From Acetobacter pasteurianus subsp. pasteurianus LMG 1262 = NBRC 106471 (GTDB lineage Bacteria; Pseudomonadota; Alphaproteobacteria; Acetobacterales; Acetobacteraceae), in assembly GCF_000285275.1 (NCBI RefSeq), contig NZ_CADO01000067.1, positions 173,728-237,727 on the forward strand: a stretch of 64,000 nt of DNA, read 5' to 3'. This document shows positions 27,860 to 39,255 of this stretch, one piece after another. Within the stretch, counting starts at the first letter, position 1. The number at the start of each line of letters is the position of its first letter. The notes beneath the pieces were generated by a model, which saw only the letters and a program-made list of their open reading frames with translations, ran no database searches and was not told where the DNA came from. Made by a program: the position numbers and the translations under genes.

Positions 27860-29139
27860 TGACTGAATTGAAAAATACCTTTATCGAAACAGCAGATACT
27901 GTGCTGCGGCAAGATGTTCCAGAAAGCCTTGTGCCTGAGAAGGTGGCAGAAGAAGAGCCCCGTAAGGTTGTGGAAATTGATTCTCACGCGCTAAATTTTG
28001 GACCCCAGCATCCATCTGCGCATGGTGTGTTGCGTTTGGTGCTGGAGATGGAAGGCGAGGTGGTGGCGCGTGCTGTGCCCCATATTGGTCTTTTGCATCG
28101 TGGCACAGAAAAACTGATAGAATACAAAACCTATCAGAAAGCTCTGCCGTATTTTGATCGGCTGGATTATGTTTCTCCGATGTGTGAGGAGCAGGCATTT
28201 GCTCTGGCAACGGAAAAACTTCTGGGTATTGATATTCCAGAACGCGCCAAGTGGCTGCGTGTTATGTTTGCAGAAATAACACGTGTTCTAAACCACATTC
28301 TCAATCTTACAGCGATGGGGCTGGATTGTGGAGCCGTTACGCCCGCTTTGTGGGGATATGAAGAGCGCGAAAAACTTTTGGAGTTTTACGAGGCAGCATC
28401 CGGAGCACGATTCCATGCCAATTATTTCCGACCGGGTGGTGTAGCGCGTGATGTGCCGGCTGGCTTGGAAGATAAAATAGGCGCATGGGCCAAAGAGTTT
28501 CCAAAATGGATTGATGAACTTGAAGGCTTGCTGACTGAAAACCGTATCTGGAAACAGCGCACGGTTGGTATTGGCGTTTTTACAACAGAACAAGCATTGG
28601 CATGGGGCTTTAGCGGGCCATGTTTGCGTGCCTCTGGTGTGCCGTGGGATCTGCGGCGTAATCAGCCTTATGACAATTATCACAAAGTTGAGTTCAATGT
28701 GCCGGTAGCGCGGCAGGGTGATTGTTATGATCGTTATTTGGTGCGCGTTGCGGAAATGCGTGAAAGCGTCAAGATTATTGAGCAATGCCTAAGCCAGATA
28801 CGCCCTGGGGACGTAAAGGTGCAGGACCCTAAGTTTAGCCCACCACCACGCGCAGAAATGAAGCGTTCTATGGAAGCGCTCATTCATCACTTCAAGTTGT
28901 TCAGCGAAGGGTATCATGTACCCCCCGGCGCAACCTATACAGCGGTGGAAAGTCCTAAAGGAGAGTTTGGGGTGTATCTGGTTGCTGATGGAAGCAACCG
29001 GCCTTATCGCTGCAAAATTCGCCCAACAGGATTTGCTCATCTTCAGGCCATCGATGAATTGTCCCGCCGCGGGATGCTGGCAGACATGGTGGCCATTATT
29101 GGATCGCTTGATCTTGTGTTCGGGGAGGTTGACCGATGA
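27859..29139 (+). CDS. nuoD: NADH-quinone oxidoreductase subunit D
   Basis: 426 residues, the 49-kDa quinone-site subunit. It has [31 protein letters not shown], and the C-terminal [20 protein letters not shown] followed by [12 protein letters not shown]. The first 45 residues form an extra charged leader before the conserved core. Its stop overlaps nuoE by ATGA. Confidence 0.98.
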   Translation: MTELKNTFIETADTVLRQDVPESLVPEKVAEEEPRKVVEIDSHALNFGPQHPSAHGVLRLVLEMEGEVVARAVPHIGLLHRGTEKLIEYKTYQKALPYFDRLDYVSPMCEEQAFALATEKLLGIDIPERAKWLRVMFAEITRVLNHILNLTAMGLDCGAVTPALWGYEEREKLLEFYEAASGARFHANYFRPGGVARDVPAGLEDKIGAWAKEFPKWIDELEGLLTENRIWKQRTVGIGVFTTEQALAWGFSGPCLRASGVPWDLRRNQPYDNYHKVEFNVPVARQGDCYDRYLVRVAEMRESVKIIEQCLSQIRPGDVKVQDPKFSPPPRAEMKRSMEALIHHFKLFSEGYHVPPGATYTAVESPKGEFGVYLVADGSNRPYRCKIRPTGFAHLQAIDELSRRGMLADMVAIIGSLDLVFGEVDR

Positions 29140-29777
29140 ACACCACCTGGGCCCCGGCAGAACAGCCGGAAAGTTTTGCTTTTGATGATGAATCTGAAGC
29201 AGAAATTGTAAATGTTCTTAAAAAATACCCAGAAGAACGTAAAGCCAGTGCGGTTATGCCGCTTTTGTATATTGCACAGCGCCAGATGGGCCGTGTTACT
29301 GGCAGTGCATGGATACCTCTTGTCGCAATGGATGACATTGCCCGCAGGTTAGAGATGGCACCAATACGCGTGTATGAGGTTGCCTCTTTTTACACCATGT
29401 TCAACACAAAGCCGATTGGGCGTTATCACCTTCAGGTTTGTACAACCACACCCTGCTGGTTGCGTGGTTCGGATGTGGTAACAGAGGCTTGCCGTAAGGC
29501 AACGGGTATTCATCATTTTGGTGAAACCAGCGCAGATGGCCTGTTTACTCTAACAGAAGTGGAGTGTCTGGGTGCATGCGCCAACGCACCAATTCTGCAA
29601 GTTGATGATGATTACTACGAAGATATGGATGGCCCACGCACAGAAGCATTGATTGCAGATTTGCGTGCAGGCCGGAAGCCAGAAGCCGGGCCAGCTATCA
29701 ACCGTATGTGTTCAGCACCGGAAGGGGGCAGAAAAACCCTTTTGGAAACGTCTGTATCATCCCCGGATCAGAAGTAG
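29136..29777 (+). CDS. nuoE: NADH-quinone oxidoreductase subunit E
   Basis: 213 residues with a thioredoxin-like fold binding the [2Fe-2S] cluster N1a: C102 and C107 (VCTTTPCWL), C144 and C148 ([10 protein letters not shown]). A tail of about 35 residues after the conserved domain is longer than in E. coli NuoE but common in alphaproteobacteria. Confidence 0.97.
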   Translation: MNTTWAPAEQPESFAFDDESEAEIVNVLKKYPEERKASAVMPLLYIAQRQMGRVTGSAWIPLVAMDDIARRLEMAPIRVYEVASFYTMFNTKPIGRYHLQVCTTTPCWLRGSDVVTEACRKATGIHHFGETSADGLFTLTEVECLGACANAPILQVDDDYYEDMDGPRTEALIADLRAGRKPEAGPAINRMCSAPEGGRKTLLETSVSSPDQK

Positions 29778-29788
29778 GAGAAACGGCC

Positions 29789-31117
29789 ATGCTTCAGGAT
29801 AAAGACCGTATCTTCACCAATCTTTATGGACAGGATGATTGGCGTTTGCCCGCAGCCCGGAAACGGGGAGACTGGGAGAATACAGCAGCCATTATTGCAA
29901 AAGGGCGAGATGCAGTAGTGGCGGAAATGAAAGCTTCTGGCCTGCGTGGACGTGGAGGGGCGGGTTTTCCCACTGGGCTAAAGTGGTCATTCATGCCTAA
30001 AAAGTCTGATGGCCGCCCGCATTATCTCGTTATCAATGGGGATGAATCAGAACCCGGCACATGTAAGGACCGGGAAGTCATGAGGCATGAGCCACATAAG
30101 CTGATAGAGAGCGCAATGATTGCCTCTTTCGCTATGGGTGCGCATGCGTCCTATATTTACATTCGTGGCGAGTTTTGCAGAGAAGCCGAGCGCCTTCAGG
30201 CTGCTATAGACGAAGCTTATGAGGCGGGTCTGCTCGGTAAAAATGCTGCAGGTAGCGGATGGGATTTTGATTTCCGCATTCACCGTGGTGCTGGCGCATA
30301 TATTTGCGGGGAAGAAACAGCTCTGCTGGAAAGTTTGGAAGGTAAAAAAGGCCAGCCCCGTATGAAGCCGCCATTTCCGGCAGGGGCAGGGTTATATGGT
30401 TGCCCAACCACAGTGAATAATGTGGAAAGCATAGCTGTTACATCCACCATCATGCGGCGTGGGGCTGCTTGGTTTTCTGGCTTGGGCCGGCCCAATAATG
30501 CAGGCACAAAACTTATGGCCATTTCCGGCCATGTGAATACACCTTGTGTTTTTGAAGAAGAACTGGGTGTTCCGCTTAAAGAGATTATTGAAAAACACGG
30601 CGGCGGTGTGCGCGGTGGGTGGGATAACCTGCTGGCCGTTATTCCTGGTGGTTGCTCTGTTCCCGTGTTGCCCAAATCCATCTGTGAAACTGTGTTGATG
30701 GATTACGATAGTTTGCGTGCAGAACGTTCCGGATTGGGTACTGCTTGCATGATCGTAATGGATAAATCCACGGATATTATTGAAGCCATCGCACGTTTTT
30801 CAAAGTTCTTTAAACACGAAAGCTGTGGCCAGTGCACGCCATGCCGGGAAGGCACCGGGTGGATGATGCGTATGATGAACCGCATGGTGCAGGGCACAGC
30901 CGAAATAGAAGAGATTGATCTGCTGGAGCAGGTCACCAAGCAGGTGGAAGGCCATACCATTTGTGCGCTGGGTGATGCCGCTGCATGGCCTATTCAGGGG
31001 CTTATCCGGCATTTCCGACCAGAAATGGAAGCGCGTATTCGGCAGTACAAGGCTGCGCATGGCGGCACGGGCTTGGTGCAGGTGCCTGCCGGCGGTGTGC
31101 CAGTGGCGGCGGAGTAA
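29789..31117 (+). CDS. nuoF: NADH-quinone oxidoreductase subunit F (NADH/FMN site)
   Basis: 442 residues. NADH-binding GRGGAGFP (54-61), FMN pocket [13 protein letters not shown], and the [4Fe-4S] N3 ligands C346, C349, C352 and C392. It is the entry point for electrons from NADH. The ATG at 29789 has GGAG 9 bases upstream; longer in-frame starts run inside nuoE. Confidence 0.98.
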   Translation: MLQDKDRIFTNLYGQDDWRLPAARKRGDWENTAAIIAKGRDAVVAEMKASGLRGRGGAGFPTGLKWSFMPKKSDGRPHYLVINGDESEPGTCKDREVMRHEPHKLIESAMIASFAMGAHASYIYIRGEFCREAERLQAAIDEAYEAGLLGKNAAGSGWDFDFRIHRGAGAYICGEETALLESLEGKKGQPRMKPPFPAGAGLYGCPTTVNNVESIAVTSTIMRRGAAWFSGLGRPNNAGTKLMAISGHVNTPCVFEEELGVPLKEIIEKHGGGVRGGWDNLLAVIPGGCSVPVLPKSICETVLMDYDSLRAERSGLGTACMIVMDKSTDIIEAIARFSKFFKHESCGQCTPCREGTGWMMRMMNRMVQGTAEIEEIDLLEQVTKQVEGHTICALGDAAAWPIQGLIRHFRPEMEARIRQYKAAHGGTGLVQVPAGGVPVAAE

Positions 31118-31122
31118 GAATA

Positions 31123-33201
31123 ATGGTGAAGGTCATTGTTGACGGTACACCGGTAGATGTGCCCGCAGGTTTTAGCGCTTTGCAGGCCTGCGAGGCTGCC
31201 GGAAAGGAAATACCACGCTTTTGTTATCATGAACGGCTTTCCGTTGCGGGTAACTGCCGTATGTGTCTGGTAGAAGTGGCGCGTGCGCCCAAGCCTGTTG
31301 CATCCTGCGGTTTTCCTATTTCTGAAGGGATGCAGATTTTTACGGATACAGAGGTTGTGCGCCGTGCACGCCGTGCGGTTATGGAATTTCTGCTGATTAA
31401 CCACCCGCTGGATTGCCCTATTTGTGATCAGGGCGGGGAGTGTGATCTGCAAGATCAGGCTTATGGGTATGGATCTGGTATTTCGCGCTATCATGAAGAA
31501 AAACGCGCTGTAACAGATAAAGATCTTGGGCCGTTGGTTAAAACGGCTATGACACGCTGTATCCAGTGCACACGTTGTGTTCGGTTTAGTACGGAAGTAG
31601 CTGGCACGCCTGAGCTAGGTATGGTTTCTCGCGGTGAAAATGCTGAAATCACCACATACGTGCAAAAGGCGCTGACATCAGAGCTTTCAGGAAATCTGAT
31701 AGATGTTTGCCCTGTAGGTGCCCTTACAGCCAAGCCATCGGCTTTTCACGCCCGTTCATGGGAATACAAAAAAACAGACAGCATTGACGTGATGGATGCG
31801 CTGGGTACGAATATCCAGATTCAGGCGCGCGGTGGTGAAGTCATGCGCATTGTACCGCGCGTGAATGATGAAGTGAACGAAGAATGGCTTTCTGACAAAG
31901 GACGTTTTTCGGTTGATGGGCTCAAGCGTCGGCGGCTTGATCAGCCTTGGGTACGTGTGCACGGTAAGTTACATCCGGCCACATGGCAGGAGGCATTTGT
32001 TTCTTTGGCGCGCAGGCTGGAAGGCGTGCCTGGTGAAAAGATTGGTGCCATTGCGGGTGATTTATGTGATGTAGAAAGCCTCTGTGCTCTTAAGGATTTT
32101 TTGAATAGCCTTGGCTCATCAAACTTGGACTGCCGACAAGATGGCGCATGGTATGATTTGAGCGCACGCGCAAACTACCTGTTTAACAGCGATATTGCCG
32201 GAATAGATGAGGCAGATGCCTTGTTGTTAATAGGGGTAGAACCACGGCGTGAGGCCCCAGTTTTAAATGCCCGTATTCGTAAACGGTATCTGGATGCAGG
32301 GCGAGGCGGCTTTCCCATAGCCAGTATCGGCCAGTTTGTTTCTGATCCAACATATCAGGTTGAGATTTTGGCTGATGGTCCGACTGCGTTGGATGCTCTG
32401 TTAAAAGGGGAAAATGCTTTTGCAGAGGTTTTGCAAAAAGCATCACGCCCCATGATCATTCTTGGGCACGGGGCTTTAACCCGTCAGGATGCTCCAGCTA
32501 TTTATGCTGCTTGTAAACAGTTGGCAGCAAAAACAGGTGTTGTTGTGGATGGGTGGAACGGGCTGAATGTTCTGCACACAGCGGCATCCCGCGTGGGGGC
32601 ATTAGATATTGGGTTTGTGCCCGGCCCGCATGGATGCGCTACTGCCAGCATGCTGCGTGGTGGTGTAGAAGTTTTGTGGTTGATGGGCGCAGATGAACTT
32701 CCCATTGATCGTATCTCGCCAGAAACCTTTGTTGTGTATCAAGGGCATCATGGTGATGCAGCGGCCAAGCGGGCAGATATTATTCTGCCCGGAGCGGCTT
32801 ATACGGAAAAATCCGGTACATACGTAAATACTGCAGGGCGTGTGCAACGTGCTTTTCGGGCTGTGTTTGCTCCGGGAGATGCGCGAGAAGATTGGCGTAT
32901 TATCAGGGCTTTTTCAGAAGTGTGTGGGCATACATTGCCGTATAATACGGTGGAGGAATTGCGTGCACGTATGGCGGACGTAAACCCTGTGTTTGCACAT
33001 GTTGGGCATGTCACAAAGCTTGCGGCTCCTCAGGCAATTGCTTCACAACAGGAAAAGGACGAGGACAAAAGCTTTATGTCCGCACCTTTCAGGTCTGTCA
33101 TTCCTGATTATTACCAGACCAACGCTATCAGCCGTGCCAGCCCCACTATGGCGGAATGTTCAAAAGTTTATAGCGTGCCTCGCGCAATAGCAGCGGAGTA
33201 A
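31123..33201 (+). CDS. nuoG: NADH-quinone oxidoreductase subunit G
   Basis: 692 residues, the usual alphaproteobacterial size. N1b [2Fe-2S] ligands C34, C45, C48 and C62 are followed by the [19 protein letters not shown] segment (N5), the [10 protein letters not shown] segment (N4), and a large molybdopterin-oxidoreductase-like domain that no longer holds a cofactor. The start at 31123 follows the nuoF stop by 5 bases with GGAG upstream. Confidence 0.97.
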   Translation: MVKVIVDGTPVDVPAGFSALQACEAAGKEIPRFCYHERLSVAGNCRMCLVEVARAPKPVASCGFPISEGMQIFTDTEVVRRARRAVMEFLLINHPLDCPICDQGGECDLQDQAYGYGSGISRYHEEKRAVTDKDLGPLVKTAMTRCIQCTRCVRFSTEVAGTPELGMVSRGENAEITTYVQKALTSELSGNLIDVCPVGALTAKPSAFHARSWEYKKTDSIDVMDALGTNIQIQARGGEVMRIVPRVNDEVNEEWLSDKGRFSVDGLKRRRLDQPWVRVHGKLHPATWQEAFVSLARRLEGVPGEKIGAIAGDLCDVESLCALKDFLNSLGSSNLDCRQDGAWYDLSARANYLFNSDIAGIDEADALLLIGVEPRREAPVLNARIRKRYLDAGRGGFPIASIGQFVSDPTYQVEILADGPTALDALLKGENAFAEVLQKASRPMIILGHGALTRQDAPAIYAACKQLAAKTGVVVDGWNGLNVLHTAASRVGALDIGFVPGPHGCATASMLRGGVEVLWLMGADELPIDRISPETFVVYQGHHGDAAAKRADIILPGAAYTEKSGTYVNTAGRVQRAFRAVFAPGDAREDWRIIRAFSEVCGHTLPYNTVEELRARMADVNPVFAHVGHVTKLAAPQAIASQQEKDEDKSFMSAPFRSVIPDYYQTNAISRASPTMAECSKVYSVPRAIAAE

Positions 33202-33206
33202 GGCCA

Positions 33207-34235
33207 ATGGGACAGTTCTTTTACCATACCCTTGCTGGCCAGATTATTCTGATGCTGCTGGAAACACTGGCTGTTCTGGTGCCGCTGCTTATTGCTGTTG
33301 CGTATCTTACGCTGATGGAACGCAAGGTAATGGCCGCCATGCAGCGCCGCCGTGGGCCAAATGTGAATGGCCCATTTGGCCTGCTTCAGGCTTTTGCTGA
33401 TGCCATCAAGATGATTGTAAAGGAAACAATCATTCCAGCAGGAGCAAACCGTGCTTTGTTCTTGTTTGCACCGTTTCTTACCTTTTCGTTGGCCATGGTG
33501 GCATGGGCGGTTATTCCTACAGGTAACGGTTTGGCCGTTGCCAATATCAATGTGGGTATTCTCTACCTTCTGGCTATTTCCTCATTAGGTGTTTACGGCA
33601 TTCTTATTGCTGGCTGGGCGTCTAATTCCAAATACGCTTTTCTTGGTGGATTACGCTCTGCCGCGCAGATGGTTTCTTACGAAGTTTCCATTGGCTTGGT
33701 GATTGTTTCCGTATTGCTGGCAGTGGGAAGTCTGAACTTGAACGATATTGTTCTGGCTCAGCGTCATGTCTGGTTCTGCTTGCCAATGTTCCCGATGTTT
33801 ATTGTGTTTTTTATATCGGCATTGGCAGAAACAAACCGCGCACCGTTTGATCTTCCCGAAGGGGAAAGTGAACTGGTGGCTGGTTTTTTTGTCGAATATT
33901 CATCCCTAGCGTTTGGCCTGTTCTTTCTGGGCGAATACGCAAACATGATCCTTATGTCATCTATGGTCAGCATTCTGTTTCTGGGCGGCTGGCTGCCACC
34001 ATTGGGTATTGCACCGCTTACATGGGTGCCGGGTCCTTTGTGGCTGATTTTCAAAATCCTTTTCTGTCTGTTCGTCTTTATCTGGGTGCGTGCCACGTTT
34101 CCACGGTATCGGTACGATCAGCTTATGCGGCTGGGCTGGAAAGTATTCCTGCCATTTTCCCTTTTGTGGATGATCGGAACGGCAGGTTTTCTTATGGCAA
34201 CAGGCCTGCTGCCCCATATGGGAGGTGTGAACTGA
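33207..34235 (+). CDS. nuoH: NADH-quinone oxidoreductase subunit H
   Basis: 342 residues with eight membrane helices, the membrane subunit next to the quinone site. Signatures: [37 protein letters not shown] and [14 protein letters not shown]. The stop overlaps the nuoI start by one base (TGATG). Confidence 0.98.
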   Translation: MGQFFYHTLAGQIILMLLETLAVLVPLLIAVAYLTLMERKVMAAMQRRRGPNVNGPFGLLQAFADAIKMIVKETIIPAGANRALFLFAPFLTFSLAMVAWAVIPTGNGLAVANINVGILYLLAISSLGVYGILIAGWASNSKYAFLGGLRSAAQMVSYEVSIGLVIVSVLLAVGSLNLNDIVLAQRHVWFCLPMFPMFIVFFISALAETNRAPFDLPEGESELVAGFFVEYSSLAFGLFFLGEYANMILMSSMVSILFLGGWLPPLGIAPLTWVPGPLWLIFKILFCLFVFIWVRATFPRYRYDQLMRLGWKVFLPFSLLWMIGTAGFLMATGLLPHMGGVN

Positions 34236-34723
34236 TGAGTGCTTTAGGTAACACGCTGCGCTCTTTCCTGCTGAAAGAGTTGGTGGGGGGCATGTCATCC
34301 ACTTTCCGCATGATGTTTCGCCCAAAAGTGACATTAAACTACCCTTACGAAAAAGGGCCGCTATCCCCCAGGTTTAGGGGGGAACATGCATTACGCCGTT
34401 ATCCTAATGGGGAAGAACGTTGTATTGCCTGCAAGCTTTGTGAAGCGACATGCCCGGCAGAGGCCATTACTATTGAGGCAGAAGAGCGGGATGATGGATC
34501 CCGCCGCACCACACGCTACGACATTGACATGACAAAGTGCATCTATTGCGGTCTGTGTGAAGAAGCCTGCCCGGTAGATGCCATTGTTGAAGGCCCGAAC
34601 TACGAATTTGCCACCGAAACGCGCGAGGAGCTTATGTACGACAAAGATAAGCTTTTAGCGAATGGAGACAGGTGGGAAGCGCTGCTTGCGCGGCGTCTGG
34701 AATTAGATGCCCCGTATCGCTGA
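34235..34723 (+). CDS. nuoI: NADH-quinone oxidoreductase subunit I
   Basis: 162-residue ferredoxin-like subunit with clusters N6a and N6b: C63, C66, C69 and C73 ([11 protein letters not shown]), and C102, C105, C108 and C112 ([11 protein letters not shown]). Amphipathic N-terminus. The start is set by the TGATG overlap with nuoH. Confidence 0.98.
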   Translation: MSALGNTLRSFLLKELVGGMSSTFRMMFRPKVTLNYPYEKGPLSPRFRGEHALRRYPNGEERCIACKLCEATCPAEAITIEAEERDDGSRRTTRYDIDMTKCIYCGLCEEACPVDAIVEGPNYEFATETREELMYDKDKLLANGDRWEALLARRLELDAPYR

Positions 34724-34759
34724 GCAGATGCAGGCCATGACATGGCAGGAGGTTGGCCA

Positions 34760-35473
34760 ATGATGGCACAGCTTGTTTTCTACGTTTTTGCAACGGTGCT
34801 GCTGTTTTCGGCTGTAATGGTCATTAGCGCACGTAACCCGGTGCATTCCGTGCTTTTTCTTATCCTTGCATTTTTTAATGCAGCGGGTTTGTTTCTGGTG
34901 GCAGGGGCCGAATTTTTGGCCATGTTGCTTGTTATTGTTTACGTGGGGGCAGTGGCTGTTCTGTTCCTGTTTGTTGTGATGATGCTGGATATAGATTTCA
35001 GCAGCCTGCGCGAAGGTTTTCAGAAACACGCACCTTTAGGCGTATGTGTTGGGGGCGTTTTGTTTGCCGAGCTGCTTATGGCGTTCAGTAACTGGAAAAT
35101 GGCGCCAGCCAATATTGTGGCACCTCTTAATCCTGTGCCTCAGCTTACCAATACGGAAGCTTTGGGAACTGTCATTTACACACATTACGTTTTTCTATTT
35201 CAGGCATGTGGGATTGTGCTGCTGGTTGCCATGATAGGCGCCATTGTGCTGACGTTGCGTGAACGCGCTACAGGCCGCCGCCAGAACATAGATAAGCAAC
35301 ACGCACGCACAGTTGAAGAAACGCTGGAGCTTGTGCAACTGCCACTTGGCGAAAACGTGTTTGAAAGCGGTGGTTTCCTTCGGCCCAAAGGCTCCTATTA
35401 CGAAACAGCAGTTCCCGGTTCCTATGGTTCCGGAAATCAGGCTGTAGCGGAAACAGAGGAGAACAGGCCATGA
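34760..35473 (+). CDS. nuoJ: NADH-quinone oxidoreductase subunit J
   Basis: 237 residues with five membrane helices, including the conserved [20 protein letters not shown] and [17 protein letters not shown] hydrophilic tail of about 60 residues follows. The ATG at 34760 is preferred over 34742 because AGGAGG lies between them, 7 bases before the second. The stop overlaps nuoK by ATGA. Confidence 0.95.
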   Translation: MMAQLVFYVFATVLLFSAVMVISARNPVHSVLFLILAFFNAAGLFLVAGAEFLAMLLVIVYVGAVAVLFLFVVMMLDIDFSSLREGFQKHAPLGVCVGGVLFAELLMAFSNWKMAPANIVAPLNPVPQLTNTEALGTVIYTHYVFLFQACGIVLLVAMIGAIVLTLRERATGRRQNIDKQHARTVEETLELVQLPLGENVFESGGFLRPKGSYYETAVPGSYGSGNQAVAETEENRP

Positions 35474-35793
35474 CACCCGCAATCGCTCCCATAGGTATTG
35501 GGCCTTATCTTTTTGTTAGCGCGGCACTGCTTGTTCTGGGTGTGTTTGGTATTTTTCTAAACCGCAAGAACGTCATCATCCTGCTGATGTCCATGGAGCT
35601 CATTCTGCTTTCGGCCAATCTCAATCTTGTTGCGTTTTCTTCCGCGCATGGAGATCTGTCCGGGCAGGTCATGGTTCTGTTTGTGCTTACAATTGCCGCA
35701 GCAGAAGCTGCTATCGGTCTGGCTATTGTTACGGTGTATTTCCGTAATCGTGGGTCCATCCAGGTCGAAGACGTGACGATGATGAAGGGATGA
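35470..35793 (+). CDS. nuoK: NADH-quinone oxidoreductase subunit K
   Basis: 107 residues and three membrane helices (about 11-31, 36-56 and 68-88). The two membrane glutamates of the proton path are in [18 protein letters not shown] and [13 protein letters not shown]. Coupled to nuoJ by ATGA overlap. Confidence 0.97.
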   Translation: MTPAIAPIGIGPYLFVSAALLVLGVFGIFLNRKNVIILLMSMELILLSANLNLVAFSSAHGDLSGQVMVLFVLTIAAAEAAIGLAIVTVYFRNRGSIQVEDVTMMKG

Positions 35794-35799
35794 TTGGCT

Positions 35800-37740
35800 A
35801 TGCAGCCCGATCTTAACCTCTTTTCCGCCGCTGTTCTTACACCTCTTGTAGGGGCTGCCGTAGCTGGGCTTGGTGGCCGCTTCATGGGTGATACCCTAGC
35901 CAAAGCCGTTACTCTTTTGTGTATGGGCATTGCAACGCTTTGCGCCATTGGGGCTTTGTGGGGCGGGTGGCTTGCAGGCTTTGGCCATTCCACAGTGCGT
36001 CTTGCACAATGGGTTCATGCGGGTGGGTTTGATGCCACGTGGACGCTAAGGTTTGATGCGCTATCTGTTACCATGGTGGCAATGGTGCTTGTGGTTTCGT
36101 TGCTGGTGCATTGTTACAGCCTTGGCTACATGAGCCATGATGCTATGCCCACATACAGGTTTTTTTCTTACCTTTCTCTGTTCACCTTTGCCATGCTCAT
36201 GCTGGTTTCCTCCAATGATCTGATCCAGCTTTTTTTCGGATGGGAAGGGGTGGGCCTCGCCAGTTATCTGCTGATTGGTTACTGGTATGATCGTCCATCC
36301 GCAACAGCCGCAGCCATCAAGGCGTTTGTGGTCAACCGCGTGGCGGATCTATTCTTCCTTGTGGGTATCGGGCTGATTTATGTGCTGTTCCATACCGTGC
36401 AGTATGATGCCATTTTTGCGCAGGTTCCGCAGGTTTTAAATGCACCATACACGTTGTTTGGCATTTCCTTCCGTATGCTGGAGGTTATCTGCCTGCTGCT
36501 GTTTGTTGGGGCTATGGGTAAATCGGCTCAATTGTTCCTGCACACATGGTTGCCAGATGCCATGGAAGGTCCAACACCTGTATCTGCCCTTATCCACGCA
36601 GCCACAATGGTTACGGCCGGTGTGTTTCTTATGGCGCGTATGTCTCCGTTGCTGGAGTTTGCGCCTGCAACACGCACGTTCATTATTCTTATTGGTGCAA
36701 CCACCTGCTTTTTTGCCGCAACGGTGGGTATGGTGCAGCCAGATATCAAACGCACCATTGCGTATTCCACCTGTTCGCAGCTTGGTTACATGTTTGCCGC
36801 TGTGGGTGTGGGTGCGTATCAGGCTTCGGTTTTTCATCTGACAACACATGCATTTTTTAAAGCGCTTCTGTTTCTTGGCGCTGGTTCCGTTATCCATGCC
36901 ATGCATGATGAACAGAACATGTTTAAAATGGGCGGTTTATGGAAAAAACTGCCGCTGACCTACACGGTGATGTGGATAGGCAGTTTGGCGCTTGCCGGTG
37001 TGTTTCCGTTTGCAGGCTATTGGTCCAAGGATGCCATTTTGAATGCACTGTGGTCCACAGGTTCTTCCGTCAGCATATATGCATGGAGCCTAGGCACAAT
37101 CACTGCGTTTCTCACGGCTTTTTATAGCTGGCGGCTTATTTTCCTGGTGTTTCATGGTCAGGCAGCAGATGCCCATGCGCGGAATGCAGCACATGAAAGC
37201 CCAGCCGTTATGAGCGTGCCTTTGGTGCTGCTGGCTTTTGGCGCTGTTGTGGCGGGTATTCTTTTGGCGCCCTTTTACATCGGAACGCACCAGATCGGTT
37301 TCTGGGAAGGGGCCATTTTCAATGCGCCAGATAATACGATTATGGAAAATCTGGAACATGTACCGGGTTTGATTGCTATTTTACCCTCTTTGGCAGGTTT
37401 GGCCGGTATTGCTGTAGCTGTGCTGTGTTATGTGTTGAACCCTGCTTTGCCAACCAATATGGCGCGGGCGTGTGGGCCGCTTTACCGCTTCCTGCTCAAC
37501 AAATGGTATTTTGATGAATTGTATGATGCCATTTTTGTGCGCCCCTACGCTGCAATCGCACGCGTTCTCTGGAAAGACGGAGAAGAAGGCGTGGTGGAAG
37601 CTGTGCCGCATGATGTGGTGCAGGCCGCGCGTACAAGTGCAGCGCAAGCCGTAAAGCTGCAAACCGGGTCTATCGCCATTTATGCCTTTACGGTTTTGGC
37701 CGGGTTGGTTGTGCTGTTAACCGTGGCGCTGTGTGGCTGA
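35800..37740 (+). CDS. nuoL: NADH-quinone oxidoreductase subunit L (antiporter-like)
   Basis: 646 residues, complete. A proton-pumping antiporter-like subunit with FFGWEGVGLASYLLIGYWYD, GAMGKSAQLFLHTWLPDAME (pump lysine and histidine), ALIHAATMVTAGVFLMARM, and the long C-terminal lateral helix region ending in a last membrane segment (IAIYAFTVLAGLVVLLTVAL). The ATG at 35800 is favoured by AAGGGA 9 bases upstream; a TTG six bases earlier is too close. In complex I, NuoL sits outermost and contacts NuoM, which is not encoded here. Confidence 0.97.
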   Translation: MQPDLNLFSAAVLTPLVGAAVAGLGGRFMGDTLAKAVTLLCMGIATLCAIGALWGGWLAGFGHSTVRLAQWVHAGGFDATWTLRFDALSVTMVAMVLVVSLLVHCYSLGYMSHDAMPTYRFFSYLSLFTFAMLMLVSSNDLIQLFFGWEGVGLASYLLIGYWYDRPSATAAAIKAFVVNRVADLFFLVGIGLIYVLFHTVQYDAIFAQVPQVLNAPYTLFGISFRMLEVICLLLFVGAMGKSAQLFLHTWLPDAMEGPTPVSALIHAATMVTAGVFLMARMSPLLEFAPATRTFIILIGATTCFFAATVGMVQPDIKRTIAYSTCSQLGYMFAAVGVGAYQASVFHLTTHAFFKALLFLGAGSVIHAMHDEQNMFKMGGLWKKLPLTYTVMWIGSLALAGVFPFAGYWSKDAILNALWSTGSSVSIYAWSLGTITAFLTAFYSWRLIFLVFHGQAADAHARNAAHESPAVMSVPLVLLAFGAVVAGILLAPFYIGTHQIGFWEGAIFNAPDNTIMENLEHVPGLIAILPSLAGLAGIAVAVLCYVLNPALPTNMARACGPLYRFLLNKWYFDELYDAIFVRPYAAIARVLWKDGEEGVVEAVPHDVVQAARTSAAQAVKLQTGSIAIYAFTVLAGLVVLLTVALCG

Positions 37741-37753
37741 GGAAGAAGCGAAC

Positions 37754-37816
37754 ATGATGCGCGAAACGGTTTTTCCCTTTTCTTTCTCCTCCCACCTGCG
37801 GGGTATGGTGCAATGA
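37754..37816 (+). pseudogene. nuoM: 20-codon ORF in place of nuoM (apparent deletion remnant)
   Basis: The canonical order is nuoL-nuoM-nuoN, yet only 72 bases separate nuoL from nuoN. They contain an ORF, MMRETVFPFSFSSHLRGMVQ, with a ribosome site (GAGGAAGAAG) after the nuoL stop and a TGA overlapping the nuoN ATG as ATGA, the same coupling used elsewhere in this operon. The simplest reading is an in-frame internal deletion that joined the first and last codons of nuoM. The core is a pyrimidine tract (37771-37793). Assignment to nuoM rests on position and coupling only. Confidence 0.6.
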
Positions 37817-39255
37817 GTATGACCAGCTTTAACTGGACAATAGCAGTGCCAGAAATTGTGCTTGCGTTGTCTGGCATTGTTATTCTGGTAGCCGGTGTGT
37901 TGCAGCGGAAAGGGGAAGGATTTTTCTCTTCTGCCATGTTGAGCATTGCAGCATTTGCCGTATGCGGGTTTCTGGTTCTGCTGTCTCCCACGGGGGAAGG
38001 GTATGCAGGCACCTTTGTGAATGATGGCTTTGCCCGCTTTATGAAGATGCTGATACTGGCAGGTGCATTAACCGCCGTGGTGCTAACGTTCAGTTACCGC
38101 ACGCGGGATAAAACTACCCTGCCGTTTGAAACCCCGGTGCTGATGCTGTTTTCAACATTGGGCGCGATGATCATGGCATCCTCCGCCAATTTGATGACGT
38201 TGTTCGTGGGGTTGGAACTCTCATCACTGTCCATTTACATTCTGTGTGCGATGGAGCGGGATAGTGTGCTGTCATCAGAAGCTGGGCTGAAGTATTTCGT
38301 GCTTGGGTCTTTGGCTTCTGGTTTGCTGCTCTATGGTATTTCGCTTGTGTATGGTTACGCAGGTACTATGGAATATACAGGGCTGGTAGCGGCTATTCGG
38401 GCTTCTGGTGATCTGCCAATGGGGCTGATTGTTGGCATTGTTTTTATTGTTACCGGCCTGTGCTTCAAACTCTCAGCTGTGCCGTTTCATATGTGGACGC
38501 CAGATGTCTATCAGGGTGCACCCACTCCGGTAACGGCTTATATGGCGGGGGCTCCCAAATTTGCAGCTTTTGCATTGTTCCTGCGTGTTATGGCCGGGCC
38601 GTTTGGTACGGTTGCTCCGCGTTGGCAAATCCTGATTGAAACCGTTTCCGTGCTGTCCATGGTGTACGGGGCTTTTGCAGCTATTCCTCAAGGCAACATC
38701 AAACGTCTGATGGCATATTCCTCTATTGGTCATATGGGGTACGCCATGATGGGGTTGGCCGCGGCATCACTGGCAGGTGTGCAGGCCACGCTTATTTATC
38801 TAGCCGCTTATTTTGTCATGAATGCAGGTGTGTTTGCCTGCATTACGGCAATGCGACGGAAAGGGCGGGAGGTTGTCAGCATTTCCGATCTGGCAGGCCT
38901 AGGGCGTACAGATCCGGCAATGGCTGCTGTTCTGGCGCTGTTTATGTTCAGCATGGTGGGTGCACCACCGCTGGCTGGTTTCTTTGGTAAATTTTTGGTT
39001 TTTGCCGCGGCTTGGCAGTCTGGCCTTTACGTACTGGTGGTAATTGGCGCACTCTCCAGCATAGTTGGTGCGTATTATTATCTGCGGATTGTGAAGGTGA
39101 TGTATTTTGATAGCCCAGCAGAAGTGCTGGATCGTCCTGCACCCAGCCTGCTATTTGTTTCCGGCAGCATGGGTTTGGCAACAGCCTTGTTTGTTGCAGG
39201 AATGGGCCCTCTAATGGCATGGGCGCATCAGGCAGCACTTGCTCTGGGCGGATGA
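37813..39255 (+). CDS. nuoN: NADH-quinone oxidoreductase subunit N (antiporter-like)
   Basis: 480 residues with about 14 membrane helices. Typical segments: FVGLELSSLSIYILCAMERD, GLCFKLSAVPFHMWTPDVYQ, GAPTPVTAYMAGAPKFAAFA and RLMAYSSIGHMGYAMMG. The ATG at 37813 overlaps the stop of the 20-codon remnant; a second ATG six bases later is possible. It overlaps birA by ATGA. Confidence 0.97.
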   Translation: MSMTSFNWTIAVPEIVLALSGIVILVAGVLQRKGEGFFSSAMLSIAAFAVCGFLVLLSPTGEGYAGTFVNDGFARFMKMLILAGALTAVVLTFSYRTRDKTTLPFETPVLMLFSTLGAMIMASSANLMTLFVGLELSSLSIYILCAMERDSVLSSEAGLKYFVLGSLASGLLLYGISLVYGYAGTMEYTGLVAAIRASGDLPMGLIVGIVFIVTGLCFKLSAVPFHMWTPDVYQGAPTPVTAYMAGAPKFAAFALFLRVMAGPFGTVAPRWQILIETVSVLSMVYGAFAAIPQGNIKRLMAYSSIGHMGYAMMGLAAASLAGVQATLIYLAAYFVMNAGVFACITAMRRKGREVVSISDLAGLGRTDPAMAAVLALFMFSMVGAPPLAGFFGKFLVFAAAWQSGLYVLVVIGALSSIVGAYYYLRIVKVMYFDSPAEVLDRPAPSLLFVSGSMGLATALFVAGMGPLMAWAHQAALALGG

